Translations under genes and position numbers: made by a program
The notes under the pieces: model-generated
The model's input: only the letters and a program-made list of their open reading frames with translations
What the model was told of the DNA's origin: nothing
Databases searched by the model: none
NCBI RefSeq assembly: GCF_914767665.1
Contig: NC_059502.1
Location: forward strand, 58,448,031 to 58,512,030
Length of the DNA: 64,000 nucleotides
From: Harmonia axyridis
Taxonomy: Eukaryota > Arthropoda > Insecta > Coleoptera > Coccinellidae
Reading direction: 5' to 3'
In this document: positions 32,990-44,853 of the stretch, one piece after another
Numbering within the stretch: position 1 is the stretch's first letter
Layout of the letters: each line of letters opens with the position of its first letter

Positions 32990-33232
32990 GTTCAAATTTC
33001 GCGTAAAATGTGGCAGAAAACATACTGAAAAGAGTGTGGATCAACATGGTATTCCAAATGTCTGGAGCCACAGTGTGGTTACTGTTCTTTGTGTTGAGTT
33101 TTGGATTTGTGAGTGCCGAGGAAGGATGTTACGGTGCCGGATTTGTGTCAACATCGGTGGTACTTGCTGTCTTCATTACTCTTTGCGTGGTTGGTGCTGT
33201 ATATTATTGGTTTAGAAGAAGACCAAAAACAG
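32990..33232 (+). CDS. Exon encoding signal peptide and single membrane span (gene unidentified)
   Basis: The acceptor TTTTTTTTCAG is followed by 5' UTR, an ATG at 33046 in good context (ATCAACATGG) and an open frame to the donor GTGAGT at 33233. It encodes about 62 residues: a hydrophobic signal peptide (SGATVWLLFFVLSFGFVSA), a short ectodomain EEGCYGAG, a membrane span (FVSTSVVLAVFITLCVVGAV) and a basic stop-transfer RRRPK. This is a type I or two-segment topology for the N-terminus of a membrane protein. The exon ends in phase 1. An upstream ATG at 33008 opens a 6-codon uORF (MWQKTY) that ends before the main start. I do not recognise the family. No matching downstream exon was confirmed in the window. 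Confidence 0.62.
33008..33028 (+). promoter_or_regulatory. Short upstream ORF before the membrane-protein start
   Basis: ATG at 33008, six sense codons and TGA at 33026-33028, ending 17 bases before the main ATG. It could reduce or condition translation of the main frame if the mRNA includes it. Function is inference. Confidence 0.35.
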
Positions 33233-36200
33233 GTGAGTGGTATATCGAATATAGGAGAATGCAGATTGTAAAATAAAACAAACCAATTTTTTTTGTCTCC
33301 TGCTTGAGTATTTACTAAATCCATCTTTCAAAATGGTTTAGAAAACAATAAATTTTGAAAAACGAAAGATCTAAGAATCGAATAAAAACCTCAGAAAATA
33401 GTTTATTGGTTTATCGATGAAAAATACTATTTAGTGGAGTTCGAACCAGAACTCAATCATTTTTTTTTAATATGTACCTCCTCTCTATTGCACATTTTAA
33501 TTCCTTAATTTAATATATGATAGCTTGTATACTACCAAAGATATATGTTGTTATGAATTTCATTTCTTGATAAGGATCAGATTTATATGCTGAAAGATAA
33601 TATCTAATTATTCATGCTTTCAAGTACATATTCAGAAATATTATAGATTTCGGCATAATGTCTATCACAATTTTTTGTACGATTTTCAAATTCTTCACAT
33701 TCATAAAGATGAGATATTATTATTATTACAAGGTAAAGAGTTGAGGCCAAGCCTTTAAACTCACAAAAATTAAATATATGAAAAAATACACCGAAACTTG
33801 AAGAAAATGCATTACAAAAGAAAAAGTAATTCACAGATATGAAAAATTGTGGGTTTGATTTTGTTCCAATGATTCTTTACGCCTAGTATTGAAAATGAGA
33901 AACAAAAATCACAACCAAACTAATTTTTTTAAATTTATATAATTGAAAATAATGAGTATAAAAATATTTTCATAATTCATTTCATTATTTCTAAAAAGAA
34001 CATTTTTTTTCCTGATCTCCTCAATTTATTGATTGTCTTAACCAAATGGTGAAATTCCTCAAATTCAGGAGATTCATCCTGTAGACCTAGACAGACATAT
34101 TCTAATATTTAATAATATTTTTTCTGAAACTCAATTCTTATAGTTGGTACATTTATCAAAAAAAAAACCCAATTCAGTGAAAAATTATAAAATTTCCTAA
34201 AAAGAGTCTAGACAACGTATGAGATTAATCTAGTCGTCTGATTATATTGATTTCTCTACATATTTATATACAGTAAGAATACAATTATGACTGAATAAAT
34301 TGAAAGACCAAGGACATAACATATCAATAAAATATAAAAAACCCAAACCATGATGATGGATATCTGAAATTGGTACTAACCAGCACGGCGTCGGTATCTA
34401 GTGCTAATTGCACTCATTCAAGGTCACGATTAGTATGTTTTTATTGCATAATAATGTTTTGCAATGGTCGTCCATTTAGAATTCAAGTTAATAGAGGTAA
34501 TTTTATTTTGCGACAATAGTGAAGATTTCTAGCGATGTTTCGAATAATCGTATCTAATATTCTATAACTTTACTTACCTACTGCTTTTTTAGGAAAATCT
34601 TTTTAATTTGAACCAAAAAAAAAATTCTCCGTACTCACACAATAGTTATTATTTCACCATCGGCTCATTGGAAGTATCCCAAAAATGAACAAGAAGTTAC
34701 AGCTAGTTTCGGCAGAAGGGCTAAAGAAATACATAAAATGAATAATACTGATGAAATCAAAATATAATGAAGCAAAACAAAATTGATCACTGAACAAAAT
34801 CAACGATAAGAACTTATACAATGACATAGGTACAGATTTCAACGTGTTGTTTACTTCAGAATGGTCTGGGTTGCATATATCTGGAGGAAAAAAATGAAGT
34901 AAATGAGGATTCTTCCATCAAGTTGATTATTTGCTTTTTGGGGAGTTTTGGCATGTGCATATTATCGAATCAAGTTTTCCACTATCAAATATTTTGCATT
35001 TGACCTATGTAGATCAATCTCTTTGAGATGATGTTTCTTTATTTTCTCATGAAAAGAAATTTATTTTCTTCCATTGACGACTATATTTTTTTTCATGCAA
35101 GTGTAACATGCTTAATGATTAACACCTGATGAGAAGTACTAGAATGAAGGAACATAGGAGATCTTCTCTAAATAACAAGTTGGATTTCAATTATGCAGAA
35201 TATTCAATGAAAAAACATTAATTAGATGAGTGTTTCAATATTTCGTACCAAGAAAATAAAGGCCTGAAATAAACTTCACTGATTGTGATCATGAGACGCT
35301 GAAAGTTACTGTAACCTTTAGTTTATGTGATGTCAACATCGTTGTCAAAACGGAGTCAAATGCAAGTAAAATTCCGTGAATAAAAGCATAGTTATTTGAA
35401 CCTTAGTTAGTTGGTAGAACATTATGAACTCGAAATACACTTACATGCAAAAAAACGTTACAAAATTCAGCAAATTTTGAGGTGTTATGGTTTTTTATTT
35501 TTAATTCAATTTTCAAAATTTTTTCTGTAAACTGTATGAAATTATTAGTTTCAACTCGCACATTTAGTCTCTTGTTAAATGTTATTTGTACAGAATTAAT
35601 TAGTTTGTGGAACCATAATTTCAAGACATCTTGTGGAATAATTTCTTGGTCAAATTCTCCCAAAATATAAATTTTCATTCAGTTTGAAGATACAAATAAA
35701 CTACAATCTATACAGTTTACCATTGTTAGTTACTCATTGTTGTTAATTTCTAATGTCAGTTCGAAAGCTCAGTTTATAGTTAATGAGTCTAGCATTGAGA
35801 ACACATGATATTGTTCAGTCATAATGATAAACAATCATTGCAAAATTCATTTTGGAAACTTATTGAATTCAAAAAAAAAAAAATCAAACAACAATTCAAC
35901 AGTATTACATAAATAACGCGAAGAAACGCACTACGAACTAAAAATAACAGAACTATGGAACCTCAAATTTCAGCAAATAATAATTTGTTGCGTTTTTTTA
36001 GCATGAGAGTGTATTTCATATATATACCATACCTTCTACTCGACATTCATGTCAGAAAAAAGATAGACAATTGCATAATGAAAGCTAATTATTACAAGGG
36101 CAAGCCTACATCTTGATTAGGTAACCTCAATTTTCCTGAACGCACATTATTTATTTGATAACGAGAATTTTTTTCAAACAATCCACCTTACCAAAGCACA

Positions 36201-36496
36201 AGCACATTCAAATATCATCGTGAATGCTTAGGGGTGGTGTTACTAACCAAGTATTTACCCACGGCGAATCCAAATAGCATTTCTGATAGTCAGATATCGC
36301 AATACATATTACAAACCATAAAATAATAATGTTGAATTCAATGAATGCTGAATCTAACAGCTAGCGAGCACTGGTTACGACAGTCCTACATTATTTTGAA
36401 GCCGGTTTTCATATTATACGTTCATCAATTAGAATACCTCTATGGTGGAATGTATCCGAATATGAATATCTCTCTGCATATCAAAAATGTGTAATT
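33233..36496. other. Probable intron or intergenic DNA, no gene seen
   Basis: Very AT-rich. The longest frames (33604-33834, 35403-35678) are low-complexity and lack domains. No second exon for the gene at 32990 could be recognised. Confidence 0.45.
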
Positions 36497-37727
36497 TACA
36501 GGGTGATTCGTCGATCAGTATCAAGATTTCAGGAGCGTTAAAGTTTCAATTTTTTTCTTCATTGCTCTTTCAATTTTTGAGATATCAAGATCAAATTTGA
36601 AATATAGGTTACGTTCTAGGGTTTATATCATCCACTATGCCGAGTGATTGTAATAAGCTACAGGCTTATATTTTTTCAGGGGTCAAGACCTTTTTTGCTC
36701 TATAAACTTTTTTATAGTACGCCTTTGGAGTACAGGCTGGGCAAATAAGCGAGGTAAGCGGCTATATCTCAGGATCCACTCATCGTAGAGACTTGCGGTA
36801 AAAACTTTTACCACAAGAGTGTACAAGAAAACACACTGGAAATTGTTTTGAAGTTCATACCTCTACCGCTAGGGCGCGTTATAGCTATCGTCGAGTAGAA
36901 AAATGAATTTTACTCGAAAATGTTTCATATGGAGTTCAAGAAAAAATATCATCACTGTAATCCTTGGAAAATTATCTATCTTTTTGAATTGACACTTTAG
37001 ATTTTACGACATCAAATAAGGGTAGGGGAAAGGGAGAAATCTGACAGATTGAGATACCTGTACCTTCAGTTTGGCTCAACATTTTTGAGCAAATTAGATC
37101 TCATCTGAAACATTTTCGAGTAAAATCCATTTTTCTACTCGACGGTAGCTATTACGCCCCCTTGCGGTAGAGGTATGAACTTCAAAACAATTTCCAGTGT
37201 GTTTCCTTGTACACTTTAGTGGTAAAAATTTTCAGAGCAAATCTCTTCGATGAGTGGATCCTGAGATATAGCCGGTTACCTCGCTTATTTGCCAACCCTG
37301 TACATATGAAATGAATTCTGTATTTTGTTCATACATTTTTTTGTCTCTAGTAATTTTTACGCATCTGCGATCGTTATAGAGAAAAAATGAAATTATTTTT
37401 TCAATTCGCTACATTTAATTAAAATTTTCAACTAAAGGTGGGAACCTGTTATCACAATGAGAACAAAAAACTCTTCGCATTTAGTTTGTGATCTAAAAAT
37501 AAATTTTCTCAAACATTAACTAAAAATAAGAAACCTAATGCACGTTTATTTCAAATTTGATCTTACTATCTCAAAAACTGAAAGAGCTAGGACGAAAAAC
37601 CTAATAAATCTTACACTTTAACTCTCTGTAGTTCGGTAATAAAGCTTTTATGGACTCATGTTTTTGGAAAAAAAAGTCTTATTTTGACCTTGAAATCTTG
37701 ATATTGAATTTTGAATCACACTGTGTA
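36497..37727. mobile_element. TIR element with a second palindromic element inside
   Basis: The left end is TACAGGGTGATTCGTCGATC. The right end, reversed, is TACACAGTGTGATTCAAAAT. Both arms then carry ATATCAAGATTTCA, a CTCTTTCA.TTTTTGAGAT block and GATCAAATTTGAAATA in inverted orientation. No coding capacity. The central 572 bp are an independent palindrome. Confidence 0.8.
36731..37302. mobile_element. Inner palindromic element, 572 bp
   Basis: The arms of about 215 bp are nearly complementary: left TACAGGCTGGGCAAATAAGC, right (reversed) TACAGGGTTGGCAAATAAGC. Both continue through GAGTGGATCC / GGATCCACTC, a CACACTGGAAATTGTTTTGA block and CGAGTAGAAAAATG. The loop holds about 130 bp with a gene-free AT-rich core. 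TA flanks both sides. Confidence 0.87.
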
Positions 37728-38404
37728 GATTCATTACTTATCCATAGCAATTATAAATAATCATAGAAAATATAAAAATCTATACTAGGTACAGGATCTA
37801 TACTAGGTACTCAATAATGCAATATCGAGTATAATACTAACATAGCGATACAATCATCTTGTATTCGAGAAATGAACGGAACCAAAATTGCTATATTGTC
37901 CAAGTAGTAGTTAGTTTTTTATAAAATATAGGTTTTTAACTAGCTCCTGAGAATAACCTTGACCTTCGATCTCGGCCCGGTTGTCTCAGCCACCTACCTG
38001 TTTTTCGGTAAAAAAAAAGATATATAATAATAAATCCATTTTCCTTAAACCATTTAATGGTGTTGGACATTAAAATATTCCATAATAACAGTTTAATTTT
38101 CTCTAACTTCCAACCATTGTACATCAATCTCGCTCACCTATGCATCACTGTTTTGACCTTCATTGGAAACATTGTATACGTGACTAGCACTCGTATGTAG
38201 TAGGTGAAAGATAAAAAACACTGCAAATTTTATGCACTATGTTTATTATGCCCTCCTCTTCGCAAAATATCTCCTCAATGAGGTCTAGGAGAGTCGGGAT
38301 AGAAATACATAAAACATATCTCAACATATGCAAAAATCAAATAACTCTAAGCGTGAAAAGGAATACCGAAAAATGTTTTAACTCATCCAGTTATTTTTTA
38401 CTAG
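37728..38404. other. Intergenic, nothing recognised
   Basis: AT-rich. An imperfect tandem CTATACTAGGTAC occurs near 37780-37810. The minus-strand ORF at 37936-38127 is not credible. Confidence 0.4.
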
Positions 38405-38700
38405 ATTTGTTTCAATATTCTCAGTTGTTCAGAGTGACGCACACGATTTCGATTCTTCACATCACTTTCATGCCCCATTAGCTCAAAATTTTCACTATCG
38501 CCGGCCGAGAACGTACTTCATGATGACCCAAAAGTGCTTTAGTGTGACTGGAAAATTTTCATCAATTTTGGTGGACAATTCTAATGCGTTGGGGCGCTAG
38601 TGTAACGTATATCATGTATTTTAGTAATGAACGTTGTTTTTTACTTGTCAAATGTCAAAAGATGACAGCTGCCCAGATAACGAGCTATTTAACTGATTAG
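38405..38700 (-). mobile_element. Mariner family B copy 6, N-terminal fragment
   Basis: The same sequence series as in copies 2 and 4 (CACACGATTTCGATTCTTCA, GGCCGAGAACGTACTTCATG, GACAGCTGCCCAGATAACGA) marks the region encoding the N-terminal DNA-binding domain on the minus strand. The catalytic part is absent. Confidence 0.65.
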
Positions 38701-40435
38701 ATTTTGTTTTGCCAATTTTGAGAATATAAGTTAAGTTTTGTTATGTCAACTCTAGGTCGCGCTTTTAACAATTTTTGACAGATTCTTGTTGTTTATTATT
38801 TATGAATTTTATGATATTTTGTAGCTATGTTTCATTCATTATAGTTATGACCTGTGTAAGCTGATTGGCTAGGATCAGGTTTTAATTATTGTATTATGTA
38901 GAAATCGAAGGAAAAAAGATCGAAATGACAAGTATGACATTGCGGCGCCGCCACGAAATAAAACTAATATTTTCAATTTGGTCGAATATCATTCCATTCA
39001 AAAATTGACGAGTGCATACATCACGTTTTTAGACATTTTAGAGCTATTCATAATGAAATCTCTTATTGGAAAATTCTTTATAACTCTGCTGGTGAAGATC
39101 GAGAATAGTAATGGGCCTAGATGAGATCTCTGGGGAACACCTGAAGTAACATCGACGAGTGTAATTATATCTACCTTTGAAAAGTTATGTTGTCTACAAT
39201 GGTGCAATTTCCAATTTTTGTTTGATTATCTGCTTACATTCTCTATGATACTGACAACACTATCGACAGAAATTTTTTTGGGACATTAATGATAATCCAA
39301 TTCTGTTCATTTGTCTGATCGTAAACATAAATTTTGAACGAAGTTCCTGTGTTTACGTCCGGTCGGAAGAATATAATTGTATTTTGATTCGTCATTAGTC
39401 GGTCGAACCTTATAGTTTGGGACCATTATCGGCTCAAAATTCGAAAACTACAGACATCGTGCATGATAAAATGAAAAATCGACCGATCAATAAATATTTA
39501 GTTGAGGGATTCTAATTCCAAAAAATAACGCCGAAACTATGAGGGATAGGATTTATTTGCTGTGTTTTTTACAATTACTGGTTATATTTTTATAACCATA
39601 AAACATTCAGTTTGCAGATTGTACAAGGTCTTTTAGTGATTGTAACATAGTAGTGGCCTTCGAAATATTCCTTACCACTCTTCATTAATATTGGCAACTA
39701 TTTTTTTTTTAATTGACTATCATAAATTGTGTATTACAACTTCTTATTCAAATTTTGTGAGCTCTCTGTTTTAAACCCGCGATAAGATCGAAAATATTTC
39801 AACGCCCACTATGGAGTAACGATCATTTACAACAATCCCGTGTTTTAAAAGCTAAAAGCATAAAACATAAATATGATATGAGCCTCTGATAACAATAAAT
39901 AATGCAAACGGTGTCACAGTTTGACAGAATTCTAAAATATCCGAAGAATTCACCTCAACATTAGTTATGCTAATATATTTCCATTGACACAATTTCATAC
40001 ATTGTTTCTCGGTTGTATTTCTTTGGAGAAACGAAATGGGCTTTACTATTCGTGGAGAAGATTAATCGCTTCATTTCTATACAACTTTCTCGTGTTTCCT
40101 TCTGAAAATGTGGGTAATTATGGGATTCGAAAGTTGAAAACTGTTGAATCCTCAAATTTATCTTTTTTTCGATAAAATTCTTTTTTCTAAGTATGAACGA
40201 TAATTTGAGGTCAATATTCGAGTAGATATGGGTATAATATAGGTATTTAGTATCAAGAAGGACAATCATATTTCAAGGATCTAAGACAATAAATAGTTTA
40301 GCGGAGGAGAGTGGCATTTTTTAGATAAAGAACTAATTAATTTACATAATAATACTTAATCAAATGTTAGGTGAAGATCTTATAATTGAGATATTGAATT
40401 AATTTTTCACTAATTTTAATATCTCAGAATTCAAA
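38701..40435. other. Intergenic with a LINE scrap
   Basis: A minus-strand frame at 38998-39207 contains SGVPQRSHLGPLLFSIF, matching the reverse-transcriptase motif normally read as GVPQGS.LGPLLF. The area 39345-39470 resembles 53985-54100 (shared TCGACAT/TCGTCAT-type blocks and GGACCAT / GAGACCAT), so it is a dispersed repeat. The ORF at 39970-40269 is AT-rich and not credible. Confidence 0.45.
38998..39207 (-). pseudogene. LINE reverse-transcriptase fragment
   Basis: About 70 residues including DVTSGVPQRSHLGPLLFSIF, one conserved block of non-LTR reverse transcriptase, with the usual PQGS glycine replaced by arginine. Nothing upstream or downstream extends it convincingly. Confidence 0.6.
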
Positions 40436-41402
40436 AGGTTTCCCAAAAGGGGGTTTCATTTTGATATAATAAAAAAACGAGTTATTTTAAGGGAAATCAA
40501 TGGATGTTCATTTCATTGTGAAGAAGAAGTAATGCAAATAATGATGGAAAACGATATCAGCCAAATGACAGCCACGGCTACGGTTGCAGCATCATATTTT
40601 TTTTATGAGATTTTCTAATACCAATTCGCATATTTGTTGCTGTATGTCCTAGATAACTTCAGGAATTTCTTCTTTAAGGTCTTAAATCAATTGTGGACCT
40701 TTGGCATAGACCTAATCTTTCACGTGGCTCCAAAAAAAAAGTCTAAATGTTTTAAATTACAAGATCTCGTTGGCCAATTGTGATCACCTCTTCGAGAAAT
40801 AACATGACCAGGAAACGTCGTCCACATCAATATCTTCCGATTCTGGCCATATAATGTTTTTTATGTTGCCTCGTTCTTAAGATCCACCAGGAATCGACAA
40901 ACCTAGGTTTTCGTCAACACAACGGGCTATACAGCAACAATATTCTTGAGCGACTCACACGGTTTCGATTCTTCACATCAGTAACTTGTTCCACTAGCTC
41001 GAATGCTTCCCTATTGCCGTCCGAGAAGGTGCTTTACGACAACTCAAAAGTGCTTTAGTTTTGCGAACTATGACTCAAGCTCGGTCCCAGGGGAGGAGGA
41101 GTCAAGAAGGTCATGACGCGTTTCAAGCAGACAATGTACGAAATGGTCCATAAAAAACTAGAAGCCTATAACGGCGACTCCCCCAAAATTTAAGGCTAGG
41201 GCCGCCCATGCTGTGACTGCAAAATTTTCACCATTTTTGTAGTGAATTTTGACAATTTCAATGCGTAGTTGAAACGTGTGTGGTTTCATTTTTAGTATTA
41301 GCGTTGTTTTTACTTATCAAACGACACAAGAATAAAGCTTCAAAAGTAACAGCTGCCCACATAGCGAGCTATTCAAAATGAGACCTCTAATGGAAAAACC
41401 TC
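40436..41402 (-). mobile_element. Mariner-like element, family B copy 4
   Basis: The ends AAGGTTTCCCAAAAGGGGGT (40436) and, reversed, GAGGTTTTTCCATTAGAGGT (41402) are inverted repeats of about 28 bp, both running into TTTCATTTTGA / CTCATTTTGA. The transposase on the minus strand is only fragmentary: the PRSCDL-like region is near 40760 and N-terminal sequence lies at 40880-41300, with the centre lost. It carries a GC-richer insertion of about 125 bp at 41085-41210. Confidence 0.72.
41085..41210. other. Unexplained GC-richer insertion in family B copy 4
   Basis: Compared with other B copies, the sequence between CTATGACTC and GCTGTGACTGC is extra. It is much richer in GC (AGCTCGGTCCCAGGGGAGG and GGCTAGGGCCGCCCATG) than its surroundings. 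TGACT occurs at both edges and may be a short target-site duplication. Origin not recognised. Confidence 0.45.
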
Positions 41403-42514
41403 ATATGAGGAGATACAAGAAGATAAGTAAATTACAAAAATTTACAGAAATTGTAAATTGAATGAAAAGATCGATTTCATTCGAAATAGAGAAATTTGAA
41501 TTTAGCATTTTATTCTTCGATTGGGAAAAAGCGAGCCTCCAAACATGCATTTATTATTTTTATATACTTTTGTTTCCTAAAGAAAATTCTTCCAAAGAAA
41601 TGATAAACAAATGATAACATTTTATGGAAAGTAATAAGTAATTTTATGTTTTCAAGGCAATGCTAATTTGAACACACCTCCCAAAGCTTCTGACTTTTTT
41701 GTCAGTGCTTTTTTCTATTTTTTTCACCTTTCAATCTGATCGCTATCTGGAAAATCCAAAACTGAATACCATTACGCACTAACTCACCAAGAAATTTTGA
41801 TAACAGCTAATAGTAGATCCAACTTTGAAGCCTATAAAATCCACCAGTGAAAGCGGAAAATTTCATAATCTTTGCATTCCATTTTTGTTGCTTCTGGAAG
41901 AGGACAATCCTTTTCTCTTCGAGATTTTTAATGGATTGTTTAATCCGCAACTAATTTTGTTGAACTTGAATTGTAGTGGCTTCGTGATGACGACCTTGAC
42001 CTTGGTCGCGGATTGGTCATCTACAACTGGTCCTCTAATTATCATATCTTGGAAAAAAGAACCAGTGGTGAATTGAAATGGTAAATTAAATATGGAATAA
42101 CGATATAGTGTATTCCATGTATGCCTGTCCTTTTCGATGAGCTGGAGTTAATTTTACCAATATATACATAAAAAATTTGCCAATTTTTCAATTGTCAAGA
42201 GTAGGCCATGTTTGACATAATACTAAAATATTTATTTATGCAACTAGTGTGTAAAGTGAGTATTTCTAGAGTGCTCCTTCACCGAATAGGTCGCTCTCTC
42301 ATTTCACAATGACACTTATGGTTTTAAAAGTTTTTCAGGAGCCACATCCATGATAGTCGATAAGGGGGGAACATCTGTGAATAGATTAATACTTACTATA
42401 AAAACATGTATTATTGAGTCATTGGTAATTGAAATTGTATAGGAATTCAAGATAGAATGTGAATTCGAATACTCGTTTGCTCAATCGCCAGACCCAAGCT
42501 GACAACTGTTGTAT
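41403..42514. other. Intergenic, nothing recognised
   Basis: No supported feature. The frames at 41825-42076 (+) and 41863-42045 (-) lack recognisable domains. Confidence 0.4.
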
Positions 42515-43443
42515 AGTGTGTTTTTTTACGAGGAAATGCCAACTTTAAGTTGGCATTACTGTTCAAGATGGCGACCGATTTAACAGCTGTCAAGTGATTT
42601 ATTCTCAGTTTGGTTTGGCAATTCATCATTAATAGACTCACGCCTGAACAACGCTTGCAAATAGTGCAATTTGGCCCAAAATTAGATTGCCGTTGTTCCC
42701 GATTTTCATAAGCGAATTTTGTTTAGCGATGAAGCGCACTTCTGGTTGAATAGCTACGTCAACAAACAAAACTGCCGCATTTGGAGTGACGCTAATCCTC
42801 AAGTGTATGTCGAAACACCGTTAAATCCAGAAAAACTGACTGTTTGGTGCGCTTTATGGGCTGGTGGAATCATTGGTCCGTACTTCTTCAAAAACGATGA
42901 TGGCCAGAACGTTACAGTCAATGGTGATCGCTATAGAGCCATGATTACTAACTTTTTCATTCCTGAATTGAACAACCATGATGTCCAGGAGCTGTGGTTC
43001 CAACAAGACGGCGCAACATGTCACACAGCTCGTGCCACAATCGATTTATTGAAAGACACGTTTGGTGACCGCTTAATTTCACGTTTTGGACCTGTGAATT
43101 GGCCTCCAAGATCTTGTGATTTAACACCGCTAGACTACTTTCTGTGGGGCTATGTAAAGTCATTGGTCTATGCGGATAAGCCACAAACCCTTGACCATTT
43201 GGAAGACAACATTCGCCGTGTTATTGCCGATATACGGCCACAAATGTTGGAAAAAGTCATCGAAAATTGGACGTCCAGATTGGACTACATCCGAGCCAAT
43301 CGTGGCGGTCATATGCCAGAAATCATATTTAAAATGTAATGCCACAGGATTATCTTGCGGATAAATAAAATTCATGTCAATCGAATGATCCATCGTTGTT
43401 TTATTGCGATTTAAATTTCTATAGCTCTGAAAAAAAACACCTT
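42515..43443 (+). mobile_element. Mariner-like element, family A copy 2
   Basis: The left end GTGTGTTTTTTTACGAGGAA and right end CTCTGAAAAAAAACAC are family A inverted repeats. This copy has a deletion different from the other four: the first-helix region stops at GCAATTT and sequence resumes upstream of the first catalytic motif, keeping the codons for PDFHKRILFSDEAHF. The start codon of the MNRLTPEQ segment has become ATT. Confidence 0.87.
42719..43339 (+). pseudogene. Mariner-like transposase catalytic domain, family A copy 2
   Basis: An open frame of 206 residues carries the entire DDD catalytic core: FSDEAHFWLN, EKLTVWCALWAGGIIGPYFF, WFQQDGATCHTARAT, RSCDLTPLDYFLWGYVKSLV and a C-terminal RGGHMPEIIFKM. 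The second and third aspartates have 36 residues between them. The DNA-binding domain is lost, so it cannot bind element ends by itself. Confidence 0.85.
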
Positions 43444-44191
43444 TAGAAGTAGGACAAATTATACAGGGTGTCCCGTAAAGACCACGTCAAACCGAGGGAG
43501 AATGTAGATCAAAGGATAACCCACCTATAATAAAAGTCTTACCGTTTTCGAGATATTTTTTTTTTTTTGAAAATAATGAATTTTCGCCCCTTTCAATAGT
43601 TTTGCCCTTACGGTTGGTACATTTTTACATTTTTCTGGTTAATTTTTTCAGTAAAATATTGCTGAAGAATGATTTCAACGTTAACATCAAAAACATCATC
43701 CGAAAATTTTAAAGGGGGGCTATGAGAAATATTTTTATTGGACATTTTGGTAGTGGATTATTTTGTTCATGAAGTTTAGCCCATCGTAGTGGAAAAAAAA
43801 TGCACCGAGCTACTGCTGCACATTACACCAATAAATTGTCTATTTGATAGTGATTTCGAAGAGGTATCACACAAGTCATTTGTTATTAAAAAAAAAAAAG
43901 ATATGGCTGTTTTTATCAAAATGGGTACGTTTCTGACAAAATCAAGTTCGTCAATTCTGTTAAGAAATCTTCGATGTTGCATTACTTAGTGAACAGTGGC
44001 AATTGTTTACGTGCGAAAATATTACTCGCATAATTATTCACCTCAACGAAATTCAATTTTGCCGGCAAATTTTGGAAAACATCATGCAGATCCAGATTTT
44101 TTTAATAAGATCATTTGGAGCGATGAGTCTTCCTGTACCGAAGATGGGTACATGAAAACCTGAATCCTCTGGACTTTTAATATTGGGGCTG

Positions 44192-44321
44192 CCTAAAAGA
44201 CAAAGTATACGCAACACCCATACGTGATGAAGCCGAATTGCGGATGCGTTCTCTCAATTCGGCATCATCACGTATGGGTGTTGCGTAAACTTTGTCTTTT
44301 AGGCAGCCCCAATAATAATTC
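44192..44321. repeat. Central palindrome of the inverted dimer
   Basis: The left arm (TTGGGGCTGCCTAAAAGACA ... GAAGCCGAATTG) and right arm (CAATTCGGCATCATCACGTA ... GGCAGCCCCAA) are almost fully complementary around a 12-base spacer, CGGATGCGTTCT-like. It encodes the transposase C-terminus in both directions. Confidence 0.85.
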
Positions 44322-44853
44322 CATAGGATTTAGGTCAGGTGAACGAGGAGGCCCCAAAATTTTACCTTCTCTTCCAATCCACCGGTAGGGATAAGTTCTA
44401 TTCAAATGTTCGGTAGCTTCGAGTCCGTAATGTGCTGGCCGCTGGGCATCCATCAAGTTGAAACCACAGACTACGTCGCAGTGTCAGTGGCACATCTTCC
44501 AATAAAATGGGCAGCTGGTTGGTTAAAAACTCCAAATAATTATTTGCGTTCAGTGATGGCGGCAGTTCGATCAGGCCCAAAATTGCACCATTAAGTATTC
44601 CAGTCCATAAATTGATCTTGAATCGATATTGTGATCTATCTTCTCTCACCTCGTGTGGATGAATGATATTCCAGCTATGCAAATTGTGGAGATTCATGTA
44701 CCCATCCTTGGTACAGGAAGACTCGTCGCTCCAAATGATCTTATTAAAAAAATCTGGATCTGCATGATGTTTTCCAAAATTTGCCGGCAAAATTGAATTT
44801 CGTTGAGGTGAATAATTATGCGAGTAATATTTTCGCACATAAACAATTGCCAT
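44268..44853 (-). pseudogene. IS630/Tc1/mariner-superfamily transposase, lineage D
   Basis: The first frame (44398-44853) encodes HADPDFFNKIIWSDESSC, the first catalytic aspartate block, NLHNLHSWNIIHPHEVRE, RFKINLWTGILNGAILGLIE and SLWFQLDGCPAASTLRTRSY, the second catalytic block. The second frame (44268-44456) gives YRWIGREGKILGPPRSPDLN with the third catalytic aspartate. One frameshift separates them and another follows NPMELLL. The normal protein would continue upstream of 44853, where the minus strand has stops. Its catalytic order matches families A and B, but the sequence is a distinct lineage (SPDLNP rather than SCDLTP). Confidence 0.78.

Noticed and set aside
35403..35678. 91-residue minus-strand ORF
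   Set aside because: Lys/Asn/Ile-rich as expected from AT-rich DNA. No motif, no splice context.
39970..40269. 99-residue minus-strand ORF
   Set aside because: Low-complexity composition and no recognisable domain.
42957..43393. ORFs antisense to the mariner A transposases (also at 46146, 52935, 62113)
   Set aside because: They recur only because the sense transposase sequence recurs; they are shadow frames.
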